From positions 1 through 64,000 of the forward strand of contig NZ_JACHOP010000020.1 of NCBI RefSeq assembly GCF_014199935.1: 64,000 bases of DNA. The letters run 5' to 3'. The position numbers and the translations under genes are program-made. Source of the stretch: Methylorubrum rhodinum (GTDB lineage: Bacteria; Pseudomonadota; Alphaproteobacteria; Rhizobiales; Beijerinckiaceae). The notes under the pieces were generated by a model, which saw only the letters and a list, made by a program, of their open reading frames with translations, was not told the DNA's origin and did not search any database. Every line of letters starts with the position of its first letter. The stretch's first letter is position 1. Positions 27,256 through 36,173 of this stretch are shown piece by piece.

Positions 27256-29445
27256 ATGCGCAGCGTTCGTCAGACGTCCCGCCCCTCCCGCCGCACGCTT
27301 CTGGCCGGTGCCGGCCTCTTCACGCTCGGCTTCCACATCCCCGGCCTCGTGCCGGCCCGGGCCGCGACCCTCGATGCGGGGCCCGACAGCCCGGAGGTGA
27401 ACGCCTGGGTCGTGGTAAAGCCGGACGAGACCGTGGTGATCCGCATCGCCCGCTCGGAGATGGGCCAGGGCACGCTCACCGGCCTCGCCCAGCTGGTCGC
27501 CGAGGAACTCGACTGCGACTGGGCCCGCGTCACCACCGAGTATCCGAGCCCGGGCCGGAACCTCGCCCGCAAGCGCGTCTGGGGCGATTACTCGACCGGC
27601 GGCAGCCGCGGCATCCGCGAATCGCACGAATACGTGCGCAAGGGAGGGGCAGCCGCCCGCACCATGCTGGTCGCCGCCGCCGCCAAGGGCTGGGGCGTGC
27701 CGGCCGGCGAGTGCCGGGTCGAGCGCGGCACGATCACGCACGGTCCCTCCGGGCGCAGCACCACCTACGGCGCGGTCGCCGCGGAGGCCGCCAGGATCGA
27801 GCCGCCGAAGGAGGTGGTGCTCAAGGACCCCAAGGACTGGACGCTCGCCGGCAAGCCGCTCAAGCGCCTCGACACCCTGCCCAAGCTCGACGGCTCCCAG
27901 ATCTACGGCATCGACCTGACCCTGCCCGGCATGCTCAACGCCGCGATCCGCGACTGCCCGGTGACCGGCGGCAGCGTGAAGTCCTTCGATGCGGCCGCCG
28001 TGTCCGGCATGCCCGGCGTCAAGCGCGTGCTGCAGCTCGGCGACTCGGCGGTCGTGGTGGTGGCCGACACGTTCTGGCGCGCCAAGACCGCCCTCGACGC
28101 GCTGCCGGTGATCTGGGACGAGGGCCCGAACGGGAAAGTCTCCAGCGAGACCATCGCGGCGACGCTCAGCGAGGGGCTCGACGCGGAGCAGGCCTTCGTC
28201 GGCAACCGGGCCGGCGACGTGGCGGGCGCGCTCAAAGGGGCGGCCAAGGTGGTGGAGGCCGTCTACGGCGTGCCGTTCCAGAACCACGCCACGATGGAGC
28301 CGATGAACGCCACCGCGCTCTGGACGCCGGAGCGCTGCGAGGTCTGGGCGCCGACGCAGAACGGCGAGGCCGCGCTCGCCGCCACCGCCGAGGCCGCCGG
28401 CCTGTCGGCCACGTCCTGCGAGGTCCACAAGATCCATCTCGGCGGCGGCTTCGGGCGCCGCGGCGCCACGCACGACTGGCTGCGGCAGGCGGTGCAGATC
28501 GCCAAGGAGATGCCGGGCACGCCGGTCAAGCTGATCTGGACCCGCGAGGAGGACATGATCCACGGCCGGTACCACCCGGTCACGCAGTGCCGGATGCGCG
28601 CCGCGCTCGACGCGGACGGCAACCTGACCGGGCTGCACATGCGCATCTCCGGCCAGTCGATCCTGGCCTCGGTCGCGCCCCAGCGCATGGTCGAGGGCCG
28701 CGATCCCGTCACCTTCCAGGGGCTCAACCCCGGCGGGCCGGAAGCCGCGATCGGCTACACGATCCCGAACATCCTCGTCGATCACGCCATGCGCAACCCG
28801 CACATCCTGCCGGGCTTCTGGCGGGGCGTGAACCTGAACCCCAACGCCATCTACCTCGAATGCTTCATGGACGAGCTGGCCCACGCGGCCGGCCAGGATC
28901 CGCTGGCGTTCCGGCTGAAGCTGATGGGCAAGCACCCCAAGCACCGCGCCGTGCTGGAGGCGGTGGCGCAGAAGATCGGCTGGGACAGCAAACCACCGGA
29001 GGGGGTGTATCGCGGCCTGTGCCAGACGATGGGCTTCGGCAGCTACGTGGCGGGCGCCGCGGAGGTCTCGGTGTCGGAGGCGGGCGAACTGAAGATCCAC
29101 CGAATCGTGGCGGCGACGGACCCCGGCCACGCGGTCAACCCGCAGCAGATCGAGGCTCAGGTCGAGGGCTCCTTCGTCTACGGGCTGTCGGCGGCGCTCT
29201 ACGGCGCCTGCACCGTGAAGGACGGGCGCATCGAGCAGACCAACTTCGACACCTATCCGGTCATGCGGATGGACGCGATGCCGGCCGTCGAGACCATCCT
29301 GATGCCGTCCGGCGGCTTCTGGGGCGGCGTCGGCGAGCCGACCATCGCGGTGGCGGCGCCCGCCGTGCTCAACGCGGTCTTCGCCGCCACCGGCAAGCGC
29401 GTGCGCCATCTGCCGCTGAAGGACACGGACCTGCGCCGGGCATGA
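27256..29445 (+). CDS. Molybdopterin-binding large subunit of a xanthine dehydrogenase-family enzyme (IorB-like)
   Basis: A 729-residue Tat-exported molybdenum hydroxylase of the isoquinoline 1-oxidoreductase beta / aldehyde dehydrogenase type. A twin-arginine leader (SRRTLLAGAGLFTLGF) starts near residue 11. Cofactor-binding landmarks include LGGGFGRRG, PGFWRGV and the catalytic Glu in GGFWGGVGEPTIAVAAPAVL. The start at 27256 follows GAGGGGAA. The enzyme would act in the periplasm and hand electrons to a c-type cytochrome, the next gene. Its stop overlaps that gene (ATGA). The substrate could be an aldehyde or an N-heterocycle; a sulfur-linked substrate is suggested only by the Sox genes downstream. 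Confidence 0.88.
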   Translation: MRSVRQTSRPSRRTLLAGAGLFTLGFHIPGLVPARAATLDAGPDSPEVNAWVVVKPDETVVIRIARSEMGQGTLTGLAQLVAEELDCDWARVTTEYPSPGRNLARKRVWGDYSTGGSRGIRESHEYVRKGGAAARTMLVAAAAKGWGVPAGECRVERGTITHGPSGRSTTYGAVAAEAARIEPPKEVVLKDPKDWTLAGKPLKRLDTLPKLDGSQIYGIDLTLPGMLNAAIRDCPVTGGSVKSFDAAAVSGMPGVKRVLQLGDSAVVVVADTFWRAKTALDALPVIWDEGPNGKVSSETIAATLSEGLDAEQAFVGNRAGDVAGALKGAAKVVEAVYGVPFQNHATMEPMNATALWTPERCEVWAPTQNGEAALAATAEAAGLSATSCEVHKIHLGGGFGRRGATHDWLRQAVQIAKEMPGTPVKLIWTREEDMIHGRYHPVTQCRMRAALDADGNLTGLHMRISGQSILASVAPQRMVEGRDPVTFQGLNPGGPEAAIGYTIPNILVDHAMRNPHILPGFWRGVNLNPNAIYLECFMDELAHAAGQDPLAFRLKLMGKHPKHRAVLEAVAQKIGWDSKPPEGVYRGLCQTMGFGSYVAGAAEVSVSEAGELKIHRIVAATDPGHAVNPQQIEAQVEGSFVYGLSAALYGACTVKDGRIEQTNFDTYPVMRMDAMPAVETILMPSGGFWGGVGEPTIAVAAPAVLNAVFAATGKRVRHLPLKDTDLRRA

Positions 29446-29735
29446 GGGCGGCGCGGGCGGTCGCCCTGGCGCTCGCCGCGCTCGCCTCGGCGTCGGGCGC
29501 GCGGGCGGCCGAGATGCGGGCGCCGCCCGGCGCCTCCTCCTGCACCGGCTGTCACGCGCAAGGCGCCGCGATGGGCGCGCTCAAGGGGCGGCCCGAGGCC
29601 GAGATCGTGGCGGCGCTCGCGGCCTTCCGCTCGGGCGAGCGCCCGGCCACGCTGATGAACCGCGTCGCCAAGGGCTTCGACGAGGCCGAGAGCCGGGCCA
29701 TCGCCGCGTGGTTCGCCGCGCAGGAGGCGCGGTAA
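29442..29735 (+). CDS. Monoheme cytochrome c, FccA-like
   Basis: A 97-residue periplasmic cytochrome with a cleavable signal peptide (about 1-22), one CxxCH site (SSCTGCHAQG) and a likely Met ligand in TLMNRVAKGF. The tail resembles cytochrome subunits of flavocytochrome c sulfide dehydrogenase. It lies between the molybdenum hydroxylase, which it overlaps by 4 bases, and the flavoprotein, where the junction is TAATG. It could therefore serve either enzyme or link both to the respiratory chain. Confidence 0.85.
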   Translation: MRAARAVALALAALASASGARAAEMRAPPGASSCTGCHAQGAAMGALKGRPEAEIVAALAAFRSGERPATLMNRVAKGFDEAESRAIAAWFAAQEAR

Positions 29736-30985
29736 TGCCCGCGCCGACCCGCCGCGCCATCCTCGGCGGCGCCGCGGCCGCCGCCCTGGCCCGCCCGGCG
29801 CTGGGCGGCACGCCCCCGCGCGTCGTGGTCGTCGGGGCCGGGTTCGGCGGCGCCACGGCGGCGCGCTGCCTCGCCGCGGGCGGCATCGACGTGACCCTCG
29901 TCGAGGCATCCGAGCGCTACGTCGCCTGCACCGGCAGCAACGCGGTGGTCGTGGGCCTGCGCGGGATCGAGGTGCAGACGTTTCGCTACGACGCGCTCGG
30001 CCGCGCGCTCCGGCTCGTGCGCGCGAGCGCCGAGGCGGTCGATCCGGCGGCAAGCTGGGTGCGCCTCGGCGACGGGACGGAACTCGCTTACGACCGCCTG
30101 ATCCTCTCGCCGGGCATCGACCTGCGCTTCGACGCGGTGCCGGGCTACGGCGCGGAGGCCGCCGAGGCCATGCCGCATGCCTGGAAGGCCGGTGAGCAGA
30201 CCGTGCGGCTGGCCCGCCAGCTCGCCACCATGCCGGACGGCGGCACGGTGGTGCTCTCGGCGCCCCCGAACCCCTATCGCTGCCCGCCCGGCCCCTACGA
30301 GCGCGCGAGCCTGATCGCCCATTTCCTGAAAGTCCGGAAGCCGCGTGCCAAGCTGATCCTGCTCGATGCCAAGGACACCTTCTCCAAGCAGAAGCTGTTC
30401 GAGGCAGCCTGGGCAAAGCTCTACCCGGACGTGCTCGAATTCGTGCCGCTCGCGGCCGGCGGAGGGGTTAGCGAGGTCGATCCGGCGGGAATGATCGTGC
30501 GCACCGACTTCGCCGAATACAAGGCCGATGTCGCCTGCATCATCCCACCCCAGCGGGCAGGCCGCATCGCCGGGATCGCGGGTTGTGCCGACCGCAGCGG
30601 CTGGTGCCCGATCGATCCCGTCACCTTCGAGTCGCGCCTCGTGCCGGGCATCCACGTGATCGGCGACGCGGCCATCGCCGGGGCCATGCCGAAATCCGCC
30701 TTCTCGGCCAACGCGCAGGCCAAGGTCTGCGCGCAGGCGGTGATCGACCTGTTGGCCGGGCGCGAGCCCGAGAGCCCGCGTCTCATCAACACCTGCTGGA
30801 GCCTCGTGGCGCCGGGCCAAGGCATCTCGATCGCGGGCGTGTTCCGCCCGACCGACGGGCTGCTGGCCGACGTGCCGGGTGCCGGCGGCGTCAGTCCCCT
30901 CGACGCGTCGGACGCGGTGCGGGCGCAGGAGGCGGCCTACGGCGAGAGCTGGTACCGGACGATCACCCGGGACGTGTTCGGATGA
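29735..30985 (+). CDS. soxF: Flavocytochrome c sulfide dehydrogenase flavoprotein (FccB/SoxF)
   Basis: A 416-residue FAD protein with an N-terminal export signal (PTRRAILGGAAAAAL). The Rossmann motif is RVVVVGAGFGGATAARCLA. A Cys in RYVACTGSN matches the residue that covalently binds FAD in this family. Two more Cys, in PYRCPPGPYERAS and SGWCPIDPVTF, match the redox-active pair. GDAAIAGAMPKSAFSANAQAK is characteristic. The enzyme oxidises sulfide in the periplasm and reduces the cytochrome subunit. The start overlaps the cytochrome stop. Among FAD-dependent proteins the FCSD identity is well supported. Confidence 0.88.
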   Translation: MPAPTRRAILGGAAAAALARPALGGTPPRVVVVGAGFGGATAARCLAAGGIDVTLVEASERYVACTGSNAVVVGLRGIEVQTFRYDALGRALRLVRASAEAVDPAASWVRLGDGTELAYDRLILSPGIDLRFDAVPGYGAEAAEAMPHAWKAGEQTVRLARQLATMPDGGTVVLSAPPNPYRCPPGPYERASLIAHFLKVRKPRAKLILLDAKDTFSKQKLFEAAWAKLYPDVLEFVPLAAGGGVSEVDPAGMIVRTDFAEYKADVACIIPPQRAGRIAGIAGCADRSGWCPIDPVTFESRLVPGIHVIGDAAIAGAMPKSAFSANAQAKVCAQAVIDLLAGREPESPRLINTCWSLVAPGQGISIAGVFRPTDGLLADVPGAGGVSPLDASDAVRAQEAAYGESWYRTITRDVFG

Positions 30986-31455
30986 GGCGGGCTCGCCGGG
31001 CCGCCCGCCTCGTTCCGGCCGTGCTGGCGCTCTGCCTGACGGCGGCGCGGGCCGAAGAGGGGCTGGTGCCCTACACGATCGTCGGCGACGCGATCCCGGA
31101 ACCCCTGACCGGCACGCCCGGCGATCCGGCCCGTGGCCGGGCCATCGTCGCGGACCGCTCGCGTGGCCTCTGCCTGCTCTGCCATGCCGCGCCCCTCCCG
31201 GAGGAGCGCTTCCAGGGCAACCTCGCCCCGGACCTCGCCGGGATCGGCGCCCGCCTGAGCCCGGCGCAACTGCGCCTGCGGCTCGTGGACGGGCGGGCGT
31301 TGAACCCGGACACCATCATGCCATCCTATTACAGCCTGTCGGGGCTCGTCCGCGTGGGTCGGGCGTGGCAGGGCCGCTCGATCCTGAGTGCTCCCGAGAT
31401 CGAGGACGTCGTCGCCTTCCTGGCGACCCTGCGCGAGCCCGAGAGGACGCCATGA
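30982..31455 (+). CDS. soxX: Sulfur oxidation c-type cytochrome SoxX
   Basis: A 157-residue monoheme cytochrome with a signal peptide (about 1-24). The heme site is GLCLLCHAAP and the Met ligand lies in NPDTIMPSYYSLSGL, a SoxX hallmark. SoxX pairs with SoxA to join a sulfur substrate oxidatively to the Cys of SoxY. It overlaps soxF and soxY by 4 bases each. Length is normal for short SoxX proteins. Confidence 0.9.
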   Translation: MRRARRAARLVPAVLALCLTAARAEEGLVPYTIVGDAIPEPLTGTPGDPARGRAIVADRSRGLCLLCHAAPLPEERFQGNLAPDLAGIGARLSPAQLRLRLVDGRALNPDTIMPSYYSLSGLVRVGRAWQGRSILSAPEIEDVVAFLATLREPERTP

Positions 31456-31940
31456 GAACGCTGGCCGTGAGGACGATGGGTGTGGGACGGATCGACCGGC
31501 GCCGGGTCATCGCCGGGGCGGCCGGGACGGTGCTCGCGGTCGCGCTGCGGCCGGCCACGGCGGCGCAGCCGCGCACCGAGACCACCGAATCCGCCATCCG
31601 GCGCTTTTCGGGCGACAACCCGATCCGGCCGGGGCGCGTCAGCCTCGACCTTCCGCCGCTGGTGGACAACGGCAACACTGTGCCGCTCTCGGTCTCCGTC
31701 GAGAGCCCGATGACGCCGGAGGACCACGTGCGCCGCATCGGCGTGTTCAACGAGAAGAATCCGCAGCCGAACGTCGTCACGCTCCATCTGCGCCCCGGTG
31801 CCGGCCGGGCGCAGATCGCGACGCGCATCCGCCTCGCCGACACCCAGCGCATCACCGCCATCGCCGAGATGAGCGATGGCACCTACTGGTCCGCGAGCGC
31901 GGACGCGATCGTCACGCTCGCCGCCTGCCTGGAGGGTTGA
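31452..31940 (+). CDS. soxY: Thiosulfate carrier protein SoxY, non-canonical C-terminus
   Basis: A 162-residue SoxY-like carrier with a twin-arginine leader (DRRRVIAGAAGTVLA). The SoxY core includes VESPMTPEDHVRRIGVFNEK and IRLADTQRITAIAEMSDG. Canonical SoxY ends in GGCGG, whose Cys carries the sulfur substrate on a flexible arm. This protein ends AACLEG: a Cys is kept near the end, but the glycines are lost and Cys is fourth from the end instead of third. It sits between soxX and soxZ. It may be a divergent carrier for a different adduct. Confidence 0.88.
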   Translation: MRTLAVRTMGVGRIDRRRVIAGAAGTVLAVALRPATAAQPRTETTESAIRRFSGDNPIRPGRVSLDLPPLVDNGNTVPLSVSVESPMTPEDHVRRIGVFNEKNPQPNVVTLHLRPGAGRAQIATRIRLADTQRITAIAEMSDGTYWSASADAIVTLAACLEG

Positions 31941-31945
31941 TCCGG

Positions 31946-32266
31946 ATGGCCCGAACCCTGATCAACCTGCCCAAGACCGCCAAGCCCGGCGACGTGATCG
32001 CGATCAAGACGCTGATCTCGCACCCGATGGAGACGGGCTTCCGCCCCGGCGCCGACGGACGCATCCTGCCGCGCAACATCGTCACGGAGTTCGTCTGCCG
32101 CTTCGAGGGCGAGGAGATCTTTCGTGCCGAACTCTATCCGGCCTCGGCGGCCAACCCCTACCTCACCTTCACCTGGGTCGCGACGGGCAGCGGCCGCTTC
32201 ACCTTCACGTGGCGCGGCGACGAGGGTTTCGAGCAGACCGAGGCCGCTGCGATCACCGTGGCCTGA
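31946..32266 (+). CDS. soxZ: Thiosulfate oxidation carrier complex protein SoxZ
   Basis: A 106-residue cytosol-like beta-sandwich protein that forms the SoxYZ heterodimer and is exported with SoxY. Family landmarks are KPGDVIAIKTLISHPMETGF near residue 12 and LTFTWVATGSGRFTFTW near 78. The length is typical (about 100-110). The start at 31946 is 5 bases after soxY, with GGAGGG upstream. Confidence 0.93.
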   Translation: MARTLINLPKTAKPGDVIAIKTLISHPMETGFRPGADGRILPRNIVTEFVCRFEGEEIFRAELYPASAANPYLTFTWVATGSGRFTFTWRGDEGFEQTEAAAITVA

Positions 32267-32273
32267 GCCGGCC

Positions 32274-33065
32274 ATGCCGCCCCGCCCCGGCTCCCCGCTG
32301 CCGGCCGCGCTTGCGGCGCTGCTTCTCACCGCCGCCCCGGCCGGGGCGGAACCGATCGCGCCCGCCGACCGTCGCTCGGGCTTCGACCAGATGGGTCCCG
32401 AGATTCAAGCGATGCAGCGGGACGAGGGCGCCAATCCCGGCATGCTCGCGGTCGCGGACGGGGCCGAACTCTGGACGACGCCGCCGGTGTCCGGCCGGCC
32501 ATCCTGCGTTGGCTGTCACGGCGAGGCTTCGGGCAGCATGCGCGGCGTGGCGGCGCGCTACCCGGCCTGGGATGCCCGCACGGCCCGACCGATCGACCTC
32601 CAGGGCCGGATCAATGCCTGCCGGCGCGAGCACCAGGGGGCGGAGCCGGTCGCCTACGAGAGCCCCGATCTGCTGGCGCTGACGGCCTTCGTCGCCGGGC
32701 AATCCCGCGGAATGCCGATCGCGCCGCCCGACGATCTCCGGCTCGCCCCCGCGCGGGCCGAGGGCCGTGCGCTGTTCGAGGCGCGCCAGGGCCAGCTCGG
32801 CCTGTCCTGCGCGACCTGCCACGACGCGAATTGGGGCCGCCGCCTGGGTTCGGCCCTGATCCCGCAGGGGCACCCGACCGGCTACCCGCTCTACCGCCTC
32901 GAATGGCAAGGAATGGGTTCGCTGCAGCGCCGCCTGCGCAACTGCCTCACCGGCATGCGGGCCGAGCCCTTCGGCTACGGGGCGCCGGAATCCATCGCCC
33001 TCGAACTCTACCTCGCGACCCGGGCCGCGCCGCTGCCGCTGGAGACGCCGGCCGTGCGTCCCTGA
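32274..33065 (+). CDS. soxA: Diheme c-type cytochrome SoxA
   Basis: A 263-residue diheme SoxA with a signal peptide (about 1-25). The hemes bind at RPSCVGCHGE and GLSCATCHDANWG. A Cys in INACRREHQG fits the axial ligand of the first heme, and the Cys in LRNCLTGMRAEPF fits the persulfide-type active-site Cys. SoxAX catalyses attachment of the sulfur substrate to SoxY. It is the last gene of the operon, 7 bases after soxZ. No soxB, soxC or soxD follows. Confidence 0.92.
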   Translation: MPPRPGSPLPAALAALLLTAAPAGAEPIAPADRRSGFDQMGPEIQAMQRDEGANPGMLAVADGAELWTTPPVSGRPSCVGCHGEASGSMRGVAARYPAWDARTARPIDLQGRINACRREHQGAEPVAYESPDLLALTAFVAGQSRGMPIAPPDDLRLAPARAEGRALFEARQGQLGLSCATCHDANWGRRLGSALIPQGHPTGYPLYRLEWQGMGSLQRRLRNCLTGMRAEPFGYGAPESIALELYLATRAAPLPLETPAVRP

Positions 33066-33226
33066 CCACGCTCGGTAGGGCGGTGGGTCGTCGCCGTGCC
33101 CGATCCACCGTCGCTGCAGACACAATCGCCCGGCGCGCCCAGCTGTCAAAATCGCAAACCCTTATTATAAAATCGCCTTACGATTTGAATAATTTACGCT
33201 TTGATTTGCATATTTTTTGTGCGGAA

Positions 33227-33505
33227 ATGCATGAACAGCGAAACTGGCAATATAAAAACAGAATCTCAATGATCGAAGATCGTGCAATAAACAAAGAAGC
33301 ACTGCCGGTTGAGCTTGCGAGATCATTGTTGCTGTCGATGGAGTGGCGACGACTTTGTTCGATTGTCGTCAGCAAAAATGAGTACGCCGATTTTCAATCG
33401 AGAAACGCCATGCGCTCGATTGCCTGTTTGATTGAAATACGTTTTATTATTGCACTATATCGCCGCAAGCGGCTTTTCTTTGACGAAAATTTCCTAATAT
33501 CATGA
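33227..33505 (+). CDS. Hypothetical protein in an AT-rich island
   Basis: A 92-codon frame (MHEQRNWQYKNRISM...) rich in Lys, Ile, Asn and Arg, unlike neighbouring genes. It is embedded in the low-GC block at about 33,130-33,600 between soxA and the GGDEF-EAL gene. No family is recognised, and the ribosome site is weak. The charged, helical N-terminal half and hydrophobic CLIEIRFIIALY segment are compatible with a real small protein, but the frame may be fortuitous. The remaining 300 or so bases of the 33,066-33,633 gap show no gene. Confidence 0.3.
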   Translation: MHEQRNWQYKNRISMIEDRAINKEALPVELARSLLLSMEWRRLCSIVVSKNEYADFQSRNAMRSIACLIEIRFIIALYRRKRLFFDENFLIS

Positions 33506-33633
33506 AATTGGATTAGTGAGAAAATTATTGCTTTGTTCGTCGCACCCTCCGGCAATATTTATTATTTAAGAATTTTGAAACGGATTTACCGTTAAAGCTA
33601 GGTCCGCTCTGCTACGTTCGCGGCCAGGTTGGT

Positions 33634-36018
33634 ATGCTCAAGGTCGTCGGTTGCTTTGTCCAGGCCCATGACTTGTGGCTGGTCGGCTTGGCGGCACTCA
33701 TCTGCAGCTTGGCCGCGGCGACCTGCGTGGCCCTGCTGCAGCATGCCGACAGGAGTGCCGGTCGATGGCAGGCGGTCTGGCTGTGCGTGGCGGCGGTCGC
33801 TGGCGGGTCCGGCATCTGGGCGACCCACTTCGTTGCCATGCTGGCCTTCGAGCCGAGCCTGCCGACCGGGTACGATCTGCACCTGACGGTGCTGTCGCTC
33901 ATCTACGCGATCCTGGTCACCGGCGCGGGTCTCACCGTCGCGCAGGTCCGCGCCTTGCCGCTCTCGCGAGCGCTCGGCGGGGCCGTGCTCGGCGGCGGGA
34001 TCGCGGCGATGCATTATACCGGCATGGCCGCCTACGAGGTCGCCGGACACATCCGGTGGGATCCGGTCCTGGTCGCCGCATCGATCGGGCTCGGCATCGT
34101 GGGGGGCGGCGCGGCGCTGGTCGCCGCGCACGCCGTCCCGGGAGGCCGCGGACGCCTGCTCGGCAGCCTGCTGCTGGTGGCCGCGATCTGCAGCCATCAC
34201 TTCACTGCCATGGGTGCGGTGACGATCGTTCCCGATCCCACCCTCGCGATCTCGGAAAGTGCCCTTCCGGCACGCTGGCTCGCCGTCGCGGTGGCGATGG
34301 CCAGCCTGACCCTCCTGCTCCTGGCCTACGCCGTGCTGGCTCTGGATGTCCGCGACCGCCGGCGTGCCGGACTGGAAGGGGAGCGGCTGATCAGCCTCGC
34401 CAACGCCGCCGTCGAGGGGCTGGTCGTCTGCCGCGGCGACATGATCGTCAGCGCCAACGAGAGCTTCGGCCGGCTGGTCGGCCGGAACGTCACCGATCTC
34501 GCCGGCGTGCCGCTGTCGCGCGTCCTGCCCGAGGCCGCAGCCTCGTTGGCGTTGACCGGTCCCTCCGATCAGCCTCTGGAGGCGGAGCTGAACGGGCTTC
34601 CGGACGGCGCGATCCCGGTCGAACTGATCACGCGTCCGGTGACCTACGGCAACCAGCCCCATTACGCTGTCGCGGTGCGCGATCTGCGCGCCCGGCGCCG
34701 GGCGGAGGGACAGATCCACTTCCTCGCCCACCACGACGCCCTGACCGGCCTGGCGAACCGCACGAGCTTTGCGACGCGTCTCGATCAGGAGATCAAGCGC
34801 GCCGAGGCAACCGGAGGCAGGCTGGCCGTCCTCTGCCTCGACCTCGACCGGTTCAAGGAGATCAACGATGTGTTCGGCCATGCGGCCGGCGACACCCTGC
34901 TGATGACGGTTGCCCGCTCGGTGACCGCTCTTCTCGGCACCAGCGAGCTGATGGCCCGCCTCGGCGGCGACGAGTTCGCGATCCTGATGCCCTGCGACCA
35001 TGCCGCGGCGGCAGGACGCTTGGCCGAGCAGATCCACGAAGCCCTGCGTCAGGACAGCGGCGATGCCTCCGGGCCCGTGATCGCGACCAGCGTCGGCATC
35101 GCGCTCTATCCGGACGATGCGCAGGACCGTGCCCTGCTTCTGAGCTACGCCGACACGGCCCTGTACCGGGCCAAGGCCGAGGGCCGCGGCACCTATCGGT
35201 TCTTCGAAGCCAGGATGGGGGCACAGGTCCGGGACCGGCGACGGCTCGAACACGATATGCGCCTCGCGGTGGCGCGCGGCGAGATGCATCTCGCCTTCCA
35301 GCCGCAGACCGAGGTGCGGACCGGAGACGTCACCGGGTTCGAAGTGCTGCTGCGCTGGCGGCATCCGGAGCGCGGGCCGGTCTCGCCGGCCCTGTTCATC
35401 CCGATCGCCGAGGAGAGCGGCGCGATCGTGCAGATCGGCGAGTGGGTCCTGCGCGAAGCCTGCCGCGAGGCGGCGCGCTGGAGCGTGCCGCTCTCCGTCG
35501 CCGTCAACGTCTCCGCGGTGCAGCTGCATGCGCCCCATTTCGTGCAGACGGTGCACGAGGCGCTGTTCCAGGCCGGACTGCGGCCGGCGCGCCTCGAGAT
35601 CGAGATCACCGAAACCGCCCTGATCCGCGATCCGTCGCGGGCCCAAGCCACCCTGCGGCAACTGAAGGCCCTTGGGGTGCGGCTCGCGATGGACGATTTC
35701 GGCACCGGCTACTCGTCTCTGTCGAACCTGCGCACCTATCCGTTCGACAAGATCAAGATCGACGGTTCGTTCGTCCGAGCGGTCGATGCCAACGAGCAGG
35801 CCAAGGCCATCGTTCGCTCCGTGCTCGGCCTCGGTCGCGGCCTCGGCCTGCCGGTGCTGGCCGAAGGTGTCGAGACGGCGGCCGAGCTGCGCTTCCTGGC
35901 CGACGAGAATTGTCAGGCGGCACAGGGATACCTGATGGGTAAGCCGGGGCCGATCGAGGATTTCAGGGAGTATACCCATCGCATGACGGCAGAGACGTCA
36001 TCGGCCAAAGTCGCCTGA
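33634..36018 (+). CDS. MHYT-PAS-GGDEF-EAL cyclic di-GMP signalling protein
   Basis: A 794-residue membrane protein. The N-terminal MHYT sensor (about 1-245) has seven hydrophobic helices and the repeated motifs WATHFVAML, AAMHYTGMAAY and SHHFTAMGA, thought to bind metal and sense a gas such as O2, CO or NO. A PAS-like domain follows (about 250-350), then GGDEF (RLGGDEFAIL) and EAL domains with FEVLLRWRHPE (EVL variant), ITETALI, MDDFGTGYSSL and KIKIDGSFV. Both catalytic domains look intact, so it could make and degrade c-di-GMP. An AT-rich upstream region probably holds its promoter. It has no operon partners. Confidence 0.93.
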   Translation: MLKVVGCFVQAHDLWLVGLAALICSLAAATCVALLQHADRSAGRWQAVWLCVAAVAGGSGIWATHFVAMLAFEPSLPTGYDLHLTVLSLIYAILVTGAGLTVAQVRALPLSRALGGAVLGGGIAAMHYTGMAAYEVAGHIRWDPVLVAASIGLGIVGGGAALVAAHAVPGGRGRLLGSLLLVAAICSHHFTAMGAVTIVPDPTLAISESALPARWLAVAVAMASLTLLLLAYAVLALDVRDRRRAGLEGERLISLANAAVEGLVVCRGDMIVSANESFGRLVGRNVTDLAGVPLSRVLPEAAASLALTGPSDQPLEAELNGLPDGAIPVELITRPVTYGNQPHYAVAVRDLRARRRAEGQIHFLAHHDALTGLANRTSFATRLDQEIKRAEATGGRLAVLCLDLDRFKEINDVFGHAAGDTLLMTVARSVTALLGTSELMARLGGDEFAILMPCDHAAAAGRLAEQIHEALRQDSGDASGPVIATSVGIALYPDDAQDRALLLSYADTALYRAKAEGRGTYRFFEARMGAQVRDRRRLEHDMRLAVARGEMHLAFQPQTEVRTGDVTGFEVLLRWRHPERGPVSPALFIPIAEESGAIVQIGEWVLREACREAARWSVPLSVAVNVSAVQLHAPHFVQTVHEALFQAGLRPARLEIEITETALIRDPSRAQATLRQLKALGVRLAMDDFGTGYSSLSNLRTYPFDKIKIDGSFVRAVDANEQAKAIVRSVLGLGRGLGLPVLAEGVETAAELRFLADENCQAAQGYLMGKPGPIEDFREYTHRMTAETSSAKVA

Positions 36019-36173
36019 CCCATCGCTCCTCGGAGCCTGCCCGGCCGGGCTGGAGTGGCGCGTCGGCTTCGTGAGGAGAAGCCGATCCGGAGGGATACGG
36101 ATCGTGAGGTCCACCGGGATCGCGGCGATCGCTGACCGACCCGTCGGATCTTCAGCGGTCCACCGTTGCGGTC

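Noticed and set aside
27187..29409. 740-codon minus-strand open frame
   Set aside because: Antisense to the molybdenum hydroxylase large subunit, whose motifs are unambiguous.
33598..35979. 793-codon minus-strand open frame
   Set aside because: Antisense shadow of the MHYT-GGDEF-EAL gene with His/Arg/Gln-rich nonsense composition.
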